NCBI RefSeq assembly: GCF_029392095.1
Contig: NZ_CP113930.1
Span: 1,561,001 to 1,625,000 of the forward strand
Reading direction: 5' to 3'
Source of the DNA: Lactobacillus sp. ESL0700
GTDB lineage: Bacteria > Bacillota > Bacilli > Lactobacillales > Lactobacillaceae
DNA: 64,000 nt
Both the position numbers and the translations under genes were made by a program. The notes under the pieces are model-generated. The model ran no database searches and was not told the origin of the DNA. It worked only from the letters and a program-made list of their open reading frames with translations. Positions within the stretch are counted from its first letter, which is position 1; each line of letters opens with the position of its first letter. Shown one piece after another: positions 36,252 to 45,695 of this stretch.

Positions 36252-38231
36252 CTACTTAGTTCTTACTGTAATAACATTTTGCTCTGCACTGACCTTACCG
36301 GGTACAACTGCAGACATTTGCTTAACTTGATCCATATTGGTCACAATCGTCATCACAACGGGATCTTTGCCAGCTTCCTTTATTGCTGCAATATCCATTT
36401 GTGCTAAGACAGTACCGCGTTTAACTGTTTGCCCTTCCTTAACTTTAATATCAAAAGGAGCACCCTTTAAATCTACAGTATCAATGCCAAAATGAAGCAA
36501 AATTTCCAAATTACCATTAGTTGACGTCATTGTAATTGCATGTTTAGTAGCCATTACCGTAACAATTGTGCCGTCAACTGGGGCCACAATCTTACCGTCT
36601 TCTGGAATAACCGCATAACCGTCACCGACCATTTTTTGTGAAAAAACATCATCGTTAACAGCAGTTAATTCTTCAAGCTCACCACTTACAGGACTAACAA
36701 AGTTGACCGTAGCACTCTTAGATTGACTTGGTCTAACAACTGGAGCAGCCTTAACTGGTTCAACAGGTGAACCATCCTCGTTTTTAGCAACCATCGCTGT
36801 CTTGGGAACACCAAAGAAGTAAGTAGCTACAAAACCGCCAAGGTAAGCAGCAAGAAGACCTAATATATATAGTAAATACTTATTATTAGCAATTAATGGA
36901 ATTAAAGCAATTCCTGAAGTACCAATTGCCTTAGAGCCAACATTGCCAAAGGCACCTAAAACGGCACCACCGATACCACCACCAATGCAGGCAGTAATAA
37001 ATGGTCGACCTAGAGGAAGCGAAACACCGTAGATTAATGGTTCACCAACACCTAAAATACCAACTGGCAAAGCACCCTTGATTAATTTAGTTAATTGCTT
37101 GTTCTTACGGCATTTAACCCATAGGGCAATTGCGGCACCAACTTGGCCACCGCCGGCCATTGCCAAAATCGGCAATAGTGGTGTATAACCCATTTTTTGA
37201 ATCATTTGTAAGTGAATTGGTGTCAAAATCTGGTGCAAGCCCAACATAACCATTGGTAAGAAGGCCAAGCCTAAGATAAAGCCAGCAATTGGTCCACCAA
37301 CTGCTAATACCCAGTTAATACCACCAACTAGTGAGTTAGAAACCCACCCGGCAATTGGCATTGTAATGAAAATGGTAAACAAACCCATAATTAGCAATGT
37401 CAAAAACGGAGTAAAGATAATATCGACTGAATCAGCAATATGTCTGTGGAAGTATTTTTCAACATAAGATAATAGCCAAACTGATAGCAGCACACCGATG
37501 ATCCCACCTTGACCAGCAGCAAGCGGCTGCTTGTCAAAGATATTTGGAATTGTAACTGGCGGAACAACTCCCGGCAGCATTACAATGCCCCCGATAATCC
37601 CACCAAGTCCTGGTGTTGCACCAAATTCTTTGGCGGCGTTAATCCCAACAAAGATATTCAAATAAGTGAATAATCCGCTAGAAAGCACACCTAAAACGGT
37701 AATTGCCAATGTCCAACTGACTGGCAGCATCTTCGCCATCAGCATGTTCTTCATAATTCCTGATAAACCGGAAATTAACCCGGCACCGACAAATGCTGGA
37801 ATTAACGGAATAAAGATAGCAGAAATATGTTGCAGTGCAGCACGCCACCATGTCTTCTTCAAGCTGGCCTTATGAGCTGCATGAACCTCATTGGCCTTAG
37901 CCATGACGTCATTTTTGTCCTGTTCATAGGAGCTGCCACTAGCTGCGCCATTTTCAGGGAACGGATCATTTTCCTTAACTCCAGCTGCGTCAACCATGCT
38001 TTGCGCAACTTTAGTATTAACTCCGGGTCCTAAAACGATCTCCAGCGTTTCGCTTTCAACAACGCCTAAAACGCCATCGATTTTCTTTAGCCCCTCAATA
38101 TCAACCTTGCTCATTTCACGAATCGAAATTCTAATTCGCGTCATGCAATGATACAAAGTCGCAACATTTCTAATACCACCGATATGGGCATAAATTTCTT
38201 TACCCATTTCAGTATATTTGTCTGAACTCAT
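36252..38231 (-). CDS. murP: MurNAc-type PTS transporter EIIBCA
   Basis: Imports and phosphorylates N-acetylmuramic acid (or a MurNAc-containing sugar) for MurQ. EIIB is residues 1-90 with Cys29 in LYHCMTRIRI. EIIC is about 120-480 with ten hydrophobic stretches. A linker rich in Pro/Ala follows, then a glucose-type EIIA (about 505-659) with the phosphorylated His580 in LLHFGIDTV. MurP of E. coli lacks EIIA, so this three-domain form is self-sufficient apart from HPr. TAGGAGG precedes the ATG. It is in an operon with murQ. Confidence 0.9.
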   Translation of the reverse strand: MSSDKYTEMGKEIYAHIGGIRNVATLYHCMTRIRISIREMSKVDIEGLKKIDGVLGVVESETLEIVLGPGVNTKVAQSMVDAAGVKENDPFPENGAASGSSYEQDKNDVMAKANEVHAAHKASLKKTWWRAALQHISAIFIPLIPAFVGAGLISGLSGIMKNMLMAKMLPVSWTLAITVLGVLSSGLFTYLNIFVGINAAKEFGATPGLGGIIGGIVMLPGVVPPVTIPNIFDKQPLAAGQGGIIGVLLSVWLLSYVEKYFHRHIADSVDIIFTPFLTLLIMGLFTIFITMPIAGWVSNSLVGGINWVLAVGGPIAGFILGLAFLPMVMLGLHQILTPIHLQMIQKMGYTPLLPILAMAGGGQVGAAIALWVKCRKNKQLTKLIKGALPVGILGVGEPLIYGVSLPLGRPFITACIGGGIGGAVLGAFGNVGSKAIGTSGIALIPLIANNKYLLYILGLLAAYLGGFVATYFFGVPKTAMVAKNEDGSPVEPVKAAPVVRPSQSKSATVNFVSPVSGELEELTAVNDDVFSQKMVGDGYAVIPEDGKIVAPVDGTIVTVMATKHAITMTSTNGNLEILLHFGIDTVDLKGAPFDIKVKEGQTVKRGTVLAQMDIAAIKEAGKDPVVMTIVTNMDQVKQMSAVVPGKVSAEQNVITVRTK

Positions 38232-38258
38232 TTTTGCCTCCTAATTAAAAACAAAATT

Positions 38259-38287
38259 AGTATAGCCTTATTTAGACCAATTTACAA
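38259..38287 (-). promoter_or_regulatory. Promoter of the murP-murQ operon
   Basis: On the minus strand TTGTAA (38282-38287), 17-bp spacer, TATACT (38259-38264), 28 bp before the murP start. Confidence 0.6.
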
Positions 38288-38336
38288 TTTTATTTTTAAA
38301 TTGGTATATATCAGTTGCTCATTGGATTATACCAAT
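38276..38336. promoter_or_regulatory. Candidate MurR operators upstream of murP
   Basis: Two dyads share an ATTGG/CCAAT core. ACCAATTT-N14-AAATTGGT spans 38276-38305 and overlaps the -35. ATTGG-N6-CCAAT spans 38321-38336. The extended word GCATTGGTAT recurs before mupG. Confidence 0.5.
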
Positions 38337-38346
38337 GCTGATAAAA

Positions 38347-39213
38347 CTACTTAACTTTGAAAATTTGCCGGTAATTTTCTACCTCTTTACGTGAAGCAGT
38401 TACCGCCTTTAAGCTGCGATCAAAATCACGACTAAAGTAAAGATAAAACAGCACGTTAATCACATAAAATTGCCCAGTAATCGAATTGGTTGCCCCAACC
38501 CGCACATCTGGCTCAATTGGCTTGCAGGTGGTCAAGGCTAAATTCGTCTTCTTGACCAAACTGTTCTGACCAAACATCGTTAACGAAATCGTAAAAAGAT
38601 GATTTTTGTGCGCATAATTGGCTAAATAAATACATTCTGGCGTTTCACCAGAGTTAGAAACTAACCACAGAGTATCCGCCTTAGTAGCATTGGATAATTG
38701 CGGCAGTAAAACGTTGATATCCGTTTCGCAAACGACATTGTAACCAACTCGCGACCACTTTTGATAAATATTTTCAGCAGCAAGTGACGATGCGCCAACG
38801 CCAAAGACATAAATCGTTTCTGTCTTAAGCAAGCGTTTGACCACTCCTTGGCAGATACCCTCTTGCAATAATTCCTTGGTGTGATTTAAGTTTTCAATTT
38901 CATTTTTTACTAAGTGATTGCAAATCTTGTCAAACGAGTCATTAGTCGAAATATCCAATTTTTCATCAGTGTCCTGATCTTTTTGACCAGCTAAATCAAC
39001 TGAAATCATCACTTTCATTGCCGTATAAGATTCAATCTGCAGACTCTTCACTAGCCGTGATACAGTCGCTGCACTGGTTCGCGAAGCCACCGCTAATTCA
39101 TTGATGCTCATTTTAACTGTTTCTTTAGGATGACCCAAAATATAGTTAGCAATTTTTTCTTCTGAAGTTGTTAAATCTCTGCGCGTAGCTTCCACGCGAT
39201 TTTTAAAATTCAT
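38347..39213 (-). CDS. murR: RpiR-family regulator of MurNAc genes
   Basis: A 288-residue regulator with an N-terminal RpiR helix-turn-helix (SINELAVASRTSAATVSRLVKSL, residues 38-60) and a C-terminal SIS domain that should bind MurNAc-6-phosphate or GlcNAc-6-phosphate (YVFGVGASSLAAENIYQKW, LVSNSGETPE). It is placed directly upstream of murP-murQ on the same strand, with 115 bp containing two candidate operators. Confidence 0.88.
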   Translation of the reverse strand: MNFKNRVEATRRDLTTSEEKIANYILGHPKETVKMSINELAVASRTSAATVSRLVKSLQIESYTAMKVMISVDLAGQKDQDTDEKLDISTNDSFDKICNHLVKNEIENLNHTKELLQEGICQGVVKRLLKTETIYVFGVGASSLAAENIYQKWSRVGYNVVCETDINVLLPQLSNATKADTLWLVSNSGETPECIYLANYAHKNHLFTISLTMFGQNSLVKKTNLALTTCKPIEPDVRVGATNSITGQFYVINVLFYLYFSRDFDRSLKAVTASRKEVENYRQIFKVK

Positions 39214-39625
39214 TTTTGCACCCGATATTCTTTAATTTTCTCCAAATAAAATAACTTGTAATCAAAATGTTTAAAAGTCAGCTGTCATTTTACGTCTTCT
39301 AGCTTCTAATCACATATAGTTAATGAATGCGATTTCATTATAAAACATCAAAAAATGCATTTCAATATCAAATAGAATTTTTTGATAATCTTTTTCATCA
39401 ATGTTGAAAGATAAATAATGCAATACATGATAATTTATCCCCAAGTTACTAACTTATTTTAGCAATAATCTGTTCATAAGTCTTAACAAAAATGCAAATA
39501 TATTTTTTACTTTTGCAAATCAATTAAAAGTTAGTTAGCGCTGACAAAACTGTTTAAGCAGGAAAACTATGCCCAACCAAAAAATAATTAAAAAATTTAT
39601 TCTATTTGCGTGTGCATAATAAAAA

Positions 39626-39664
39626 CACTTGTAAATCAAAAATAAACAAGTGTTATTTTATTAT
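39626..39664. terminator. Orphan hairpin with T-rich flanks
   Basis: AACACTTGT pairs with ACAAGTGTT over a 13-base loop, with T-rich tracts on both strands. It is not adjacent to a recognised gene end. Confidence 0.45.
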
Positions 39665-40007
39665 TTTTATTTAAGGTAAATAAGTCTACCATTTTAAGCT
39701 TATTAATAAAAAAGCATTAAACTATTTTTACTTGCTAATGTTATTTTGTAAAAAAGTATACGCTTTACGCCAAGAGAGTGCTACAATCTATATTAGAGAG
39801 AAGTTAACGTACATATTAAAAACTTAATCTCTAGGCAAGCTGTTTTTAGACTTTTTTCTCAAAGTGGAACCTTTAAAAACCTAACATAATAACGTATGTA
39901 TAAATTACACATTAACTAACATTTTTAAGTACTTTTTTTATACTACTCATCCTTCCACTCTATTCTTTGAACAAATTATTCATTGCTGTCTAAAAATGTT
40001 TGCCGCA

Positions 40008-40048
40008 TAAAAAAGTGCATTACTTAATTTTAAGTAGTGCACTTTTTT
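40008..40048. terminator. Terminator after mupG
   Basis: AAAAAAGTGCA-TACTTAA pairs with TTAAGTA-TGCACTTTTTT; T on both strands. Confidence 0.9.
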
Positions 40049-40054
40049 ATTTTA

Positions 40055-41104
40055 TTAATTAATTGCTTCAAAGATAATTGCGCAATTAGCATTAATTTGT
40101 GCTAAAAGTGGTAAATCTTGCTCTACTACATGTCCGATAACGTTTACGCGTTCGTCTGCTGGCAAATCTACTTTAGCAACTTGCAACTCACCTTGATAGC
40201 GCAAATAACGGCTGTTATCACAAGTAATTGTACCTTGCGGACGAGCCACAATTTCAGATTGCGGCTCTACGCTGAACAACTGCCATTTTCTACCTTCAAC
40301 TAAACGCACAACATCCCGCGCAACATCAGGACGATTATGCCACGATTGCTTCGTTAATTGACTTGGTACCCCAGTTACATGCAAAGTAATGGCATCTTGC
40401 TTCAAATAATTGGTAAAGCTAGTGATTGTCGCAGGTTTAAGGCTAGGATCGCCAATAAACACACGATCACAACCAATTTGTTGTAATTCTAACGCAGCAG
40501 CCAACGGATTTTCGCCCCGCTGCTCTTCTAAAGTAGGTAGTCCCGCACCAATTGGTCCCCGCTTAACATTATCGCCGGCAACAAAGGCCATCGTCTTTAG
40601 ACCATTTTGATGCAGCCACGCATTCTTTTCCTTAAGCCATTCGCGATCAAGTCCAGTTTCAGGTCGTGGATAATAATTGTGCCAAGCTTCAAGATGATCA
40701 AAATTAGCGCCATGCTCACGCAAAGAAGCAATATCATCACTGCTAAGCGTGCTGGCATTTAAGGCAAGCGGCATTTCTTTTGACAATTTAGCAACAAGAC
40801 TAAAGTCAATTCCATCATCAATTCTTAAACCAGTTAAATTCAGTGCTTTAACTTGCTCAATGTCTTCAATTGCCACGCCTAATCTTGCCAAGCCACTCTT
40901 TGATACATCCGCAATTACATCAAGATCAAGATTGCGGCACCATTTCGTTAACTCACTTAACCGCTGCAGTACAACCTGAGCGTCGTCTTCCGGAATATGC
41001 AATGACGTAAAAACAGTCGTAAAACCGGCATTCCGCATTGCAATTAAGTAATTATAATCTTGGGCAGTCAAATCAAGTCCCAAGTAGATTGAAAAACCTA
41101 TCAT
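40055..41104 (-). CDS. mupG: 6-phospho-N-acetylmuramidase (DUF871, MupG family)
   Basis: A TIM-barrel glycosidase of the DUF871/MupG family. In Staphylococcus and Bacillus it cleaves MurNAc-6-phosphate-GlcNAc taken up by MurP into MurNAc-6-phosphate and GlcNAc. It starts IGFSIYLGLDLTAQDYNYL, has GFTTVFTSLHIPEDD near residue 28 and LEAWHNYYPRPETGL in the middle, and ends in the typical small C-terminal domain. It is 349 residues. Its presence suggests that the PTS imports the disaccharide. It is separately transcribed, with a MurR-like site upstream. Confidence 0.9.
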   Translation of the reverse strand: MIGFSIYLGLDLTAQDYNYLIAMRNAGFTTVFTSLHIPEDDAQVVLQRLSELTKWCRNLDLDVIADVSKSGLARLGVAIEDIEQVKALNLTGLRIDDGIDFSLVAKLSKEMPLALNASTLSSDDIASLREHGANFDHLEAWHNYYPRPETGLDREWLKEKNAWLHQNGLKTMAFVAGDNVKRGPIGAGLPTLEEQRGENPLAAALELQQIGCDRVFIGDPSLKPATITSFTNYLKQDAITLHVTGVPSQLTKQSWHNRPDVARDVVRLVEGRKWQLFSVEPQSEIVARPQGTITCDNSRYLRYQGELQVAKVDLPADERVNVIGHVVEQDLPLLAQINANCAIIFEAIN

Positions 41105-41121
41105 TTTTTCCTCTTTTTCAA

Positions 41122-41145
41122 TACCAATGCTTATTTAGCCAATTA
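41122..41145. promoter_or_regulatory. Candidate MurR operator upstream of mupG
   Basis: Contains two CCAAT cores and the word GCATTGGTAT (minus strand), the same as at 38330 before murP. Confidence 0.45.
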
Positions 41146-41166
41146 ATCTTACCACATTTTTCTTTA

Positions 41167-41200
41167 CAACAAAAAAGCACCATCAAAATTATGATGGTGC
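41167..41200 (-). terminator. Terminator after the SLAP gene
   Basis: GCACCATCA pairs with TGATGGTGC; six T follow on the minus strand. Confidence 0.88.
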
Positions 41201-41218
41201 AAAATTTGTTTTGCTTCT

Positions 41219-42796
41219 TTATTTAGCAGTTGTAGCGTAATCCGCAACATTTAATATTTGTTGGAAACCATTGGTACCGCTAATTGTTAAAGTCGTATTG
41301 TTATTACTAAATTGAACGGCGCTAGCGTCAACATTATTGGCACTTGCAGCTAATTGAACAATTTGACTAGCTTCAGCCATTGTTAAATTGTTTAAATCAG
41401 CAACCGTCACCTTTTTACCGTTAAGGGCAGTTTTTGCAGCAGTTAACTTAGCTAAGGCATCCTTAACCTGACTAACAGTTGCAGTTTGTGAACTATTAAC
41501 TTGACTAGCAGCTGCAGAAGCAGTGTCATAAGCATCGCGCAAAGACTTAGCAGCTAGCTTGTAAGCATCACTGCTCTTAACTGTTGCATCTTGATTTAAA
41601 GCAGTTTGCAAGTCGCTCTTATCCGTAGCTGTAGCAACCGTAATTGCTTCTTGTGCAGATTGTGGCGTGTTAACTGGCGACAATTTGGCACCACTAAGGG
41701 CACTAACATCATCATCCTTGATGAAGCCATTCTTATCACTTTGCAAAGCGTAGAATAATTCTGCCTTATTATCAGCAGCAACCCAAATATAACGTAATTC
41801 AGTTACACGAGCTGTATAACCTTTAGGAAAAGTATTAGTTGCTTGTGCTACACCTTGGGCGTCATAAACGTGACTATCACGTCCCAAAGTAATCAAAGTT
41901 GAGTTGGCATCAGCAGTTGGTTGGCTGTTTGCCGGCTTTAATTGGGTACCAGTAACTACACCAACGTTACTCTTCTTAATCCATTGGTCCTTACCTGGGT
42001 AATTACTATCATTAATGCGGTAGTAAAGCTTGCTACCAATATATTGTAATTGGTCAACAGTAACTTGTTGACCTTTTTTAACTAACTTTTTCTCAGTGTT
42101 GCCTTGGCCATCATAAATATATGCATTGCGGCTCAGCGTAATTACTGTTGCATCAGTTTGGTTATCATCAGTTGGCTTAGTTGGTTTATTTGGCTTTTGT
42201 GCCGGTTTACTATTAACAGGCTTTAATGTAGAAGAAGTAGATGCCACGTTAGCTGACTTGATAAATTGGTTACTTTGGCCGCTAATTCTGTAATAAAGTT
42301 TAGAGCCAATATAGATTAATTGGTCAACTGTAACTTTAGTATTCTTTTTAATCTTTTTCTTGTTGGTCTTGCCGTTTGCATCATAAATGTATGCGTTACG
42401 TTTGAGCGTTGCAGTCACCTGTGATGTCGAAGTAGTAGTGGTCACCTTTTTGCCATCAACGTAGCCAACGTTACCTGCCTTAACAAAAGCACCATTGCCA
42501 ATTGCGTAATACAATTTGCCATTGATTGTCTTTTTACCAGAATATTTAACTGATACGCCCTTGGCAATCTTAGTGTACTTAGCATCACCCATGTACTTCT
42601 TCAAGCGCTTGCCATTCTTGTCATAAACATAAGCATTATGACTAAATTGAATTGTCCCTTTCTTTGAGGCGCTCTTATTAGTCGAAGATTTCTTGGCAGC
42701 TTGCACAGTAGTAGTTGCCTGCACACCACTAACAATTGGGCTAGCGCCAAGCAATACTGCAGCCGAAACCATCATCAACTTATGATTAAACTTCAT
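41219..42796 (-). CDS. SLAP-domain surface protein
   Basis: A 525-residue secreted protein. A signal peptide (residues 1-34, cut after VQA) is followed by four repeats of the lactobacillus surface-layer attachment type, at about 48-115, 128-184, 217-281 and 300-370. Each has the pattern (H/R)NAYVYD..G, a Lys-rich turn, and KLYYRI. They bind wall polymers. After 385 comes a FIVAR-like helical region and a final unique domain. The last SLAP-FIVAR block is related to that of the protein at 57639. The calculated character is very basic. Its ligand or partner is unknown. Confidence 0.87.
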   Translation of the reverse strand: MKFNHKLMMVSAAVLLGASPIVSGVQATTTVQAAKKSSTNKSASKKGTIQFSHNAYVYDKNGKRLKKYMGDAKYTKIAKGVSVKYSGKKTINGKLYYAIGNGAFVKAGNVGYVDGKKVTTTTSTSQVTATLKRNAYIYDANGKTNKKKIKKNTKVTVDQLIYIGSKLYYRISGQSNQFIKSANVASTSSTLKPVNSKPAQKPNKPTKPTDDNQTDATVITLSRNAYIYDGQGNTEKKLVKKGQQVTVDQLQYIGSKLYYRINDSNYPGKDQWIKKSNVGVVTGTQLKPANSQPTADANSTLITLGRDSHVYDAQGVAQATNTFPKGYTARVTELRYIWVAADNKAELFYALQSDKNGFIKDDDVSALSGAKLSPVNTPQSAQEAITVATATDKSDLQTALNQDATVKSSDAYKLAAKSLRDAYDTASAAASQVNSSQTATVSQVKDALAKLTAAKTALNGKKVTVADLNNLTMAEASQIVQLAASANNVDASAVQFSNNNTTLTISGTNGFQQILNVADYATTAK

Positions 42797-42904
42797 ATAT
42801 TTTACCTCACATTTTACTTTACCAAATTATTTAGCTTCTATTGTAACCTAAAAAGTTACTAAGTAAATCATTGTTATCTATTCTTAATACAAATTAATTT
42901 AATT

Positions 42905-42960
42905 ATACAAAATGCCCTACGGACGCAAACCTAATTACTGCTCGTAAGGCATCTTAAATA
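42905..42960 (-). terminator. Probable terminator after glmU
   Basis: On the minus strand GATGCCTTACG pairs with CGTAGGGCAT (one mismatch) over a long loop, then TTTTGTAT; weaker than most here. Confidence 0.5.
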
Positions 42961-42966
42961 AAGCAA

Positions 42967-44352
42967 TTATTGCCAATCTTCACTCTTTGACAAAGAAAGT
43001 TTGTGCCAATAATCTGGCTTATTAACCTGACGACCACGAGCAATTGCCATGTCATATTTGGCAACGTCTTTTGTAATCGTTGAGTCAGCGGCAACAAAGG
43101 CATGATCGGCCACATTAACGGGCGCAACCAAAGTTGCACCGGAGCCAATAAAGGCCCGATCGCCAACCGTTGTGTGGTCTTTTTGAACACCATCATAATT
43201 TGCAAAAATAGTGCCGCAGCCAACATTAACGTCTTTACCTAAAGTGGCATCACCAACATAAGTTAAGTGGCCCACCTTGGAATTTTGCCCGATTTCTGCA
43301 TTTTTAACTTCGACAAAGTTACCAATATGAGCACCTTCACGAATAATTGCCTTTGGCCGCAAATGCGAATTAGGACCAATATCAGTGTGGTCGTCCATTT
43401 GTGCCTGTTCAAGCGTTGAAGAAGTGACTGTGACGTCATTACCAATCTTGGTATCCACAATTCTGGAACCAGAGGTAATCAAACAATCACTGCCAATTGT
43501 TGTGTTCCCTTTAATAACAACGTTAGCCTCAATCACGGTATCATTACCGATTTTGACATCAGTATCGATATAAGCAGTTGCTGGATCAACAAAGGTTACA
43601 CCATTGCGCATGTGTTCTTCATTAATCCGTTTTTGCATAATTTTGCTAGCTTGCGCTAAGGCAATCCGGTCGTTGACACCTAGACTTTCGCTAAAGTCAG
43701 GCATCTTATAAGCACCAACACGTTCGCCGTTGTTGCGTAAAATTTCCAAAACATCGGTCAGATAATATTCACCTTGGGCGTTGTGATTTGTAACTTGCTT
43801 TAACGCACTAAAGAGCTTTTGATTATCAAAACAGAACACACCTGTGTTGATTTCCTTAATCTTAAGTTCCTCAAGATTGCCGTCTTTTTGCTCAACAATC
43901 CGCAAAACATTGTCTTGATCATCGCGAATAATCCGGCCGTAACCATAAGGATTAGGTGCTTGCGCCGTCAAGACAGTAGCCGCATTAACCTTTTTTTGGT
44001 GGTAGTCAAACAGGCTCTGAAAAGTTTGGCTGGTAAACAACGGTGTGTCCCCAGTAATTACCAGTGTAGCACCATCTTGCCCAGCTAATTGCTCTTGCGC
44101 CGTTAAGACCGCATCCCCAGTACCTAACTGCTCTTTTTGCAAAGCAAATTCGGACTTGCCGGCCAGCACCTTTTCAACTTCTTCAGCGCCGTTACCAACA
44201 ACGGTCACAATTTTATCGGGATTGATTGCTTGTGCAGCTTCAACAACGTGCTCAACCATTGCTTTGCCGCAAACTTGATGCAAAACTTTGTACAATTTTG
44301 ACTTCATGCGCGTACCCTTACCAGCGGCAAGGACAACTACAAACTTTTTCAT
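42967..44352 (-). CDS. glmU: Bifunctional GlcN-1-P acetyltransferase / GlcNAc-1-P uridyltransferase
   Basis: Makes UDP-GlcNAc for peptidoglycan and teichoic acids. The N-terminal uridyltransferase has [23 protein letters not shown]. The C-terminal left-handed beta-helix acetyltransferase starts near residue 250 with hexapeptide repeats ([20 protein letters not shown]) and the acetyl-CoA site region [16 protein letters not shown]. It is 461 residues, full length. It is directly downstream of purR, the conserved Firmicute pair. Confidence 0.97.
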   Translation of the reverse strand: MKKFVVVLAAGKGTRMKSKLYKVLHQVCGKAMVEHVVEAAQAINPDKIVTVVGNGAEEVEKVLAGKSEFALQKEQLGTGDAVLTAQEQLAGQDGATLVITGDTPLFTSQTFQSLFDYHQKKVNAATVLTAQAPNPYGYGRIIRDDQDNVLRIVEQKDGNLEELKIKEINTGVFCFDNQKLFSALKQVTNHNAQGEYYLTDVLEILRNNGERVGAYKMPDFSESLGVNDRIALAQASKIMQKRINEEHMRNGVTFVDPATAYIDTDVKIGNDTVIEANVVIKGNTTIGSDCLITSGSRIVDTKIGNDVTVTSSTLEQAQMDDHTDIGPNSHLRPKAIIREGAHIGNFVEVKNAEIGQNSKVGHLTYVGDATLGKDVNVGCGTIFANYDGVQKDHTTVGDRAFIGSGATLVAPVNVADHAFVAADSTITKDVAKYDMAIARGRQVNKPDYWHKLSLSKSEDWQ

Positions 44353-44409
44353 TAAATTAACCTCGTTCTATTCTTAAATTACAACTAGATTCCAGTATAT
44401 CATTTAATA

Positions 44410-45240
44410 CTAAAAGCGGTTAAAATCGGTATGTACCACAAAGTTGCCAGGTTCAGCCAGAATAACGCGTTTAGCAGCATCAACCTTTTTAATTTTCACT
44501 AAAGAAAGGTGACCTTCAATTAATTTAACATCATCAAAGTCGGCTTCACACAAAACACAAATTCCAGCAATGTTACTATTAAATTCTTTAACCAATTGCT
44601 GCATCCCTGTCAGTGTCCCGCCGGCCATCATAAAGTCGTCGACAAGCAAAACGTTAGAATTCTCGCTTAGCACTCGCGTTGGTAATTCCATTTTGGACAC
44701 CCGATCAAGTGAAGAAGAAATATAGTTAACGGACATGGTAGCACCTTCCGTTACCTTCGAACGCTTGCGGGCAATAATGAAGGGAACATTTAAGTAGCGG
44801 GCAACTGCCTGAGCCAAGGCAATCCCCTTGGTCTCAATCGTCATGACAACATCAATGTTTGAATAGGCGTAACGCGTGGCAATTAATTTACCAATGCGTT
44901 CCAAATCCTGCGGATTACCTAAGATATCGGACAGGTAAACAAACCCTCCTGCCAAAATACGATCTGGATCTTCGATCCGAGAAGCTAGGTCAGTTAGGTA
45001 ATTTTGCGCATGTTTCTTACCCCAAAAAGGAACATACCTTACCCCACCAGCAGCTCCAGCAACTGTCTCTAAAATGCCATCTTGATTGGCAGCCAAAGTG
45101 TGCTTCAAAATAGTCAAATCTTCAGAAATTGACGACTTCGCGGCACCATATTGTTTGGCAAAGAACGGCAACGGAATCAATTCGTGTGGTCGCTCCATCA
45201 ACCGCTTGGTCATATCAACTAATCTCTCTGAACGTTTCAT
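44410..45240 (-). CDS. purR: Purine operon repressor PurR (PRTase type)
   Basis: A Bacillus-type PurR: N-terminal winged-helix DNA-binding domain (residues 1-75) and a PRPP-sensing phosphoribosyltransferase domain with VLLVDDFMMAGGTLTGM. PRPP releases it from DNA. It is 276 residues. The start has AAAGGAG. Its PRPP effector is made by prs in this window. Upstream of glmU. Confidence 0.96.
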   Translation of the reverse strand: MKRSERLVDMTKRLMERPHELIPLPFFAKQYGAAKSSISEDLTILKHTLAANQDGILETVAGAAGGVRYVPFWGKKHAQNYLTDLASRIEDPDRILAGGFVYLSDILGNPQDLERIGKLIATRYAYSNIDVVMTIETKGIALAQAVARYLNVPFIIARKRSKVTEGATMSVNYISSSLDRVSKMELPTRVLSENSNVLLVDDFMMAGGTLTGMQQLVKEFNSNIAGICVLCEADFDDVKLIEGHLSLVKIKKVDAAKRVILAEPGNFVVHTDFNRF

Positions 45241-45295
45241 AATTTCTCCTTTCTAATGTTTGCTTTTTTGCTTTTTATTACTATACTCCAAGCCA

Positions 45296-45343
45296 TAAAA
45301 AAAGGCACCAACATTTTACAAAATGTCAATGCCAAAAAACTTA
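45296..45343 (-). terminator. Terminator after veg
   Basis: GGCA-TGACATTTT pairs with AAAATGTT-GTGCC; seven T follow on the minus strand. Confidence 0.85.
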
Positions 45344-45353
45344 CTTTTCTAAA

Positions 45354-45611
45354 TTATGCTTCGGCCGCATTAGCTCCATCATCAAATTTTAATGTAATAT
45401 TTTTGGTTAACAAATCAGTATAACTGTAAGAAACATGCTTAAAATTATTTTGATCTTGGTCTAAATCGACAACGAAGACAGCAGGAAAAGTTTCTTTCAA
45501 AATTCCCCGTCTCTTAGTTATCTTCTTGCGACCGGCTCTTGCGACTACTGTTAAAGGATCACCTAAATGTGAATCTAACTCATGTTTAATGGTAATAATT
45601 GATGTTGGCAC
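45354..45611 (-). CDS. veg: Veg family protein
   Basis: An 85-residue protein of the Veg family, in B. subtilis a biofilm-promoting factor acting against SinR. It has VVARAGRKKITKRRGILKETFPAVFVVDLD, the family core. The start is GTG at 45611 with AAAGGAG 12 bases upstream. It lies in the conserved position between rsmA and purR. Confidence 0.93.
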   Translation of the reverse strand: MPTSIITIKHELDSHLGDPLTVVARAGRKKITKRRGILKETFPAVFVVDLDQDQNNFKHVSYSYTDLLTKNITLKFDDGANAAEA

Positions 45612-45695
45612 TAAATAACAACTCCTTTGTTCGGTATTTTACCACATTGTGACAATTATTTCAATTACTTTTCATAATTACCGAACAAAATTGAA

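Larger units (their letters stand above)
39214..40054. other. 840-bp AT-rich gap with no clear gene
   Basis: No ORF with a ribosome site was found on either strand. It holds a hairpin at 39626-39664 (AACACTTGT/ACAAGTGTT with T-rich flanks on both strands), an isolated extended -10 TGCTACAAT near 39790, and after it an imperfect hairpin. The murR promoter must lie at the left end. The stretch separates mupG from the rest of the MurNAc genes and may be a decayed gene or a small RNA locus. Confidence 0.4.

Noticed and set aside
39940..39990. 12-codon ORF (MSSIKKVLKNVS) in the murR-mupG gap
   Set aside because: The GGAAGG directly abuts the ATG, too close for a ribosome site, and nothing supports translation.
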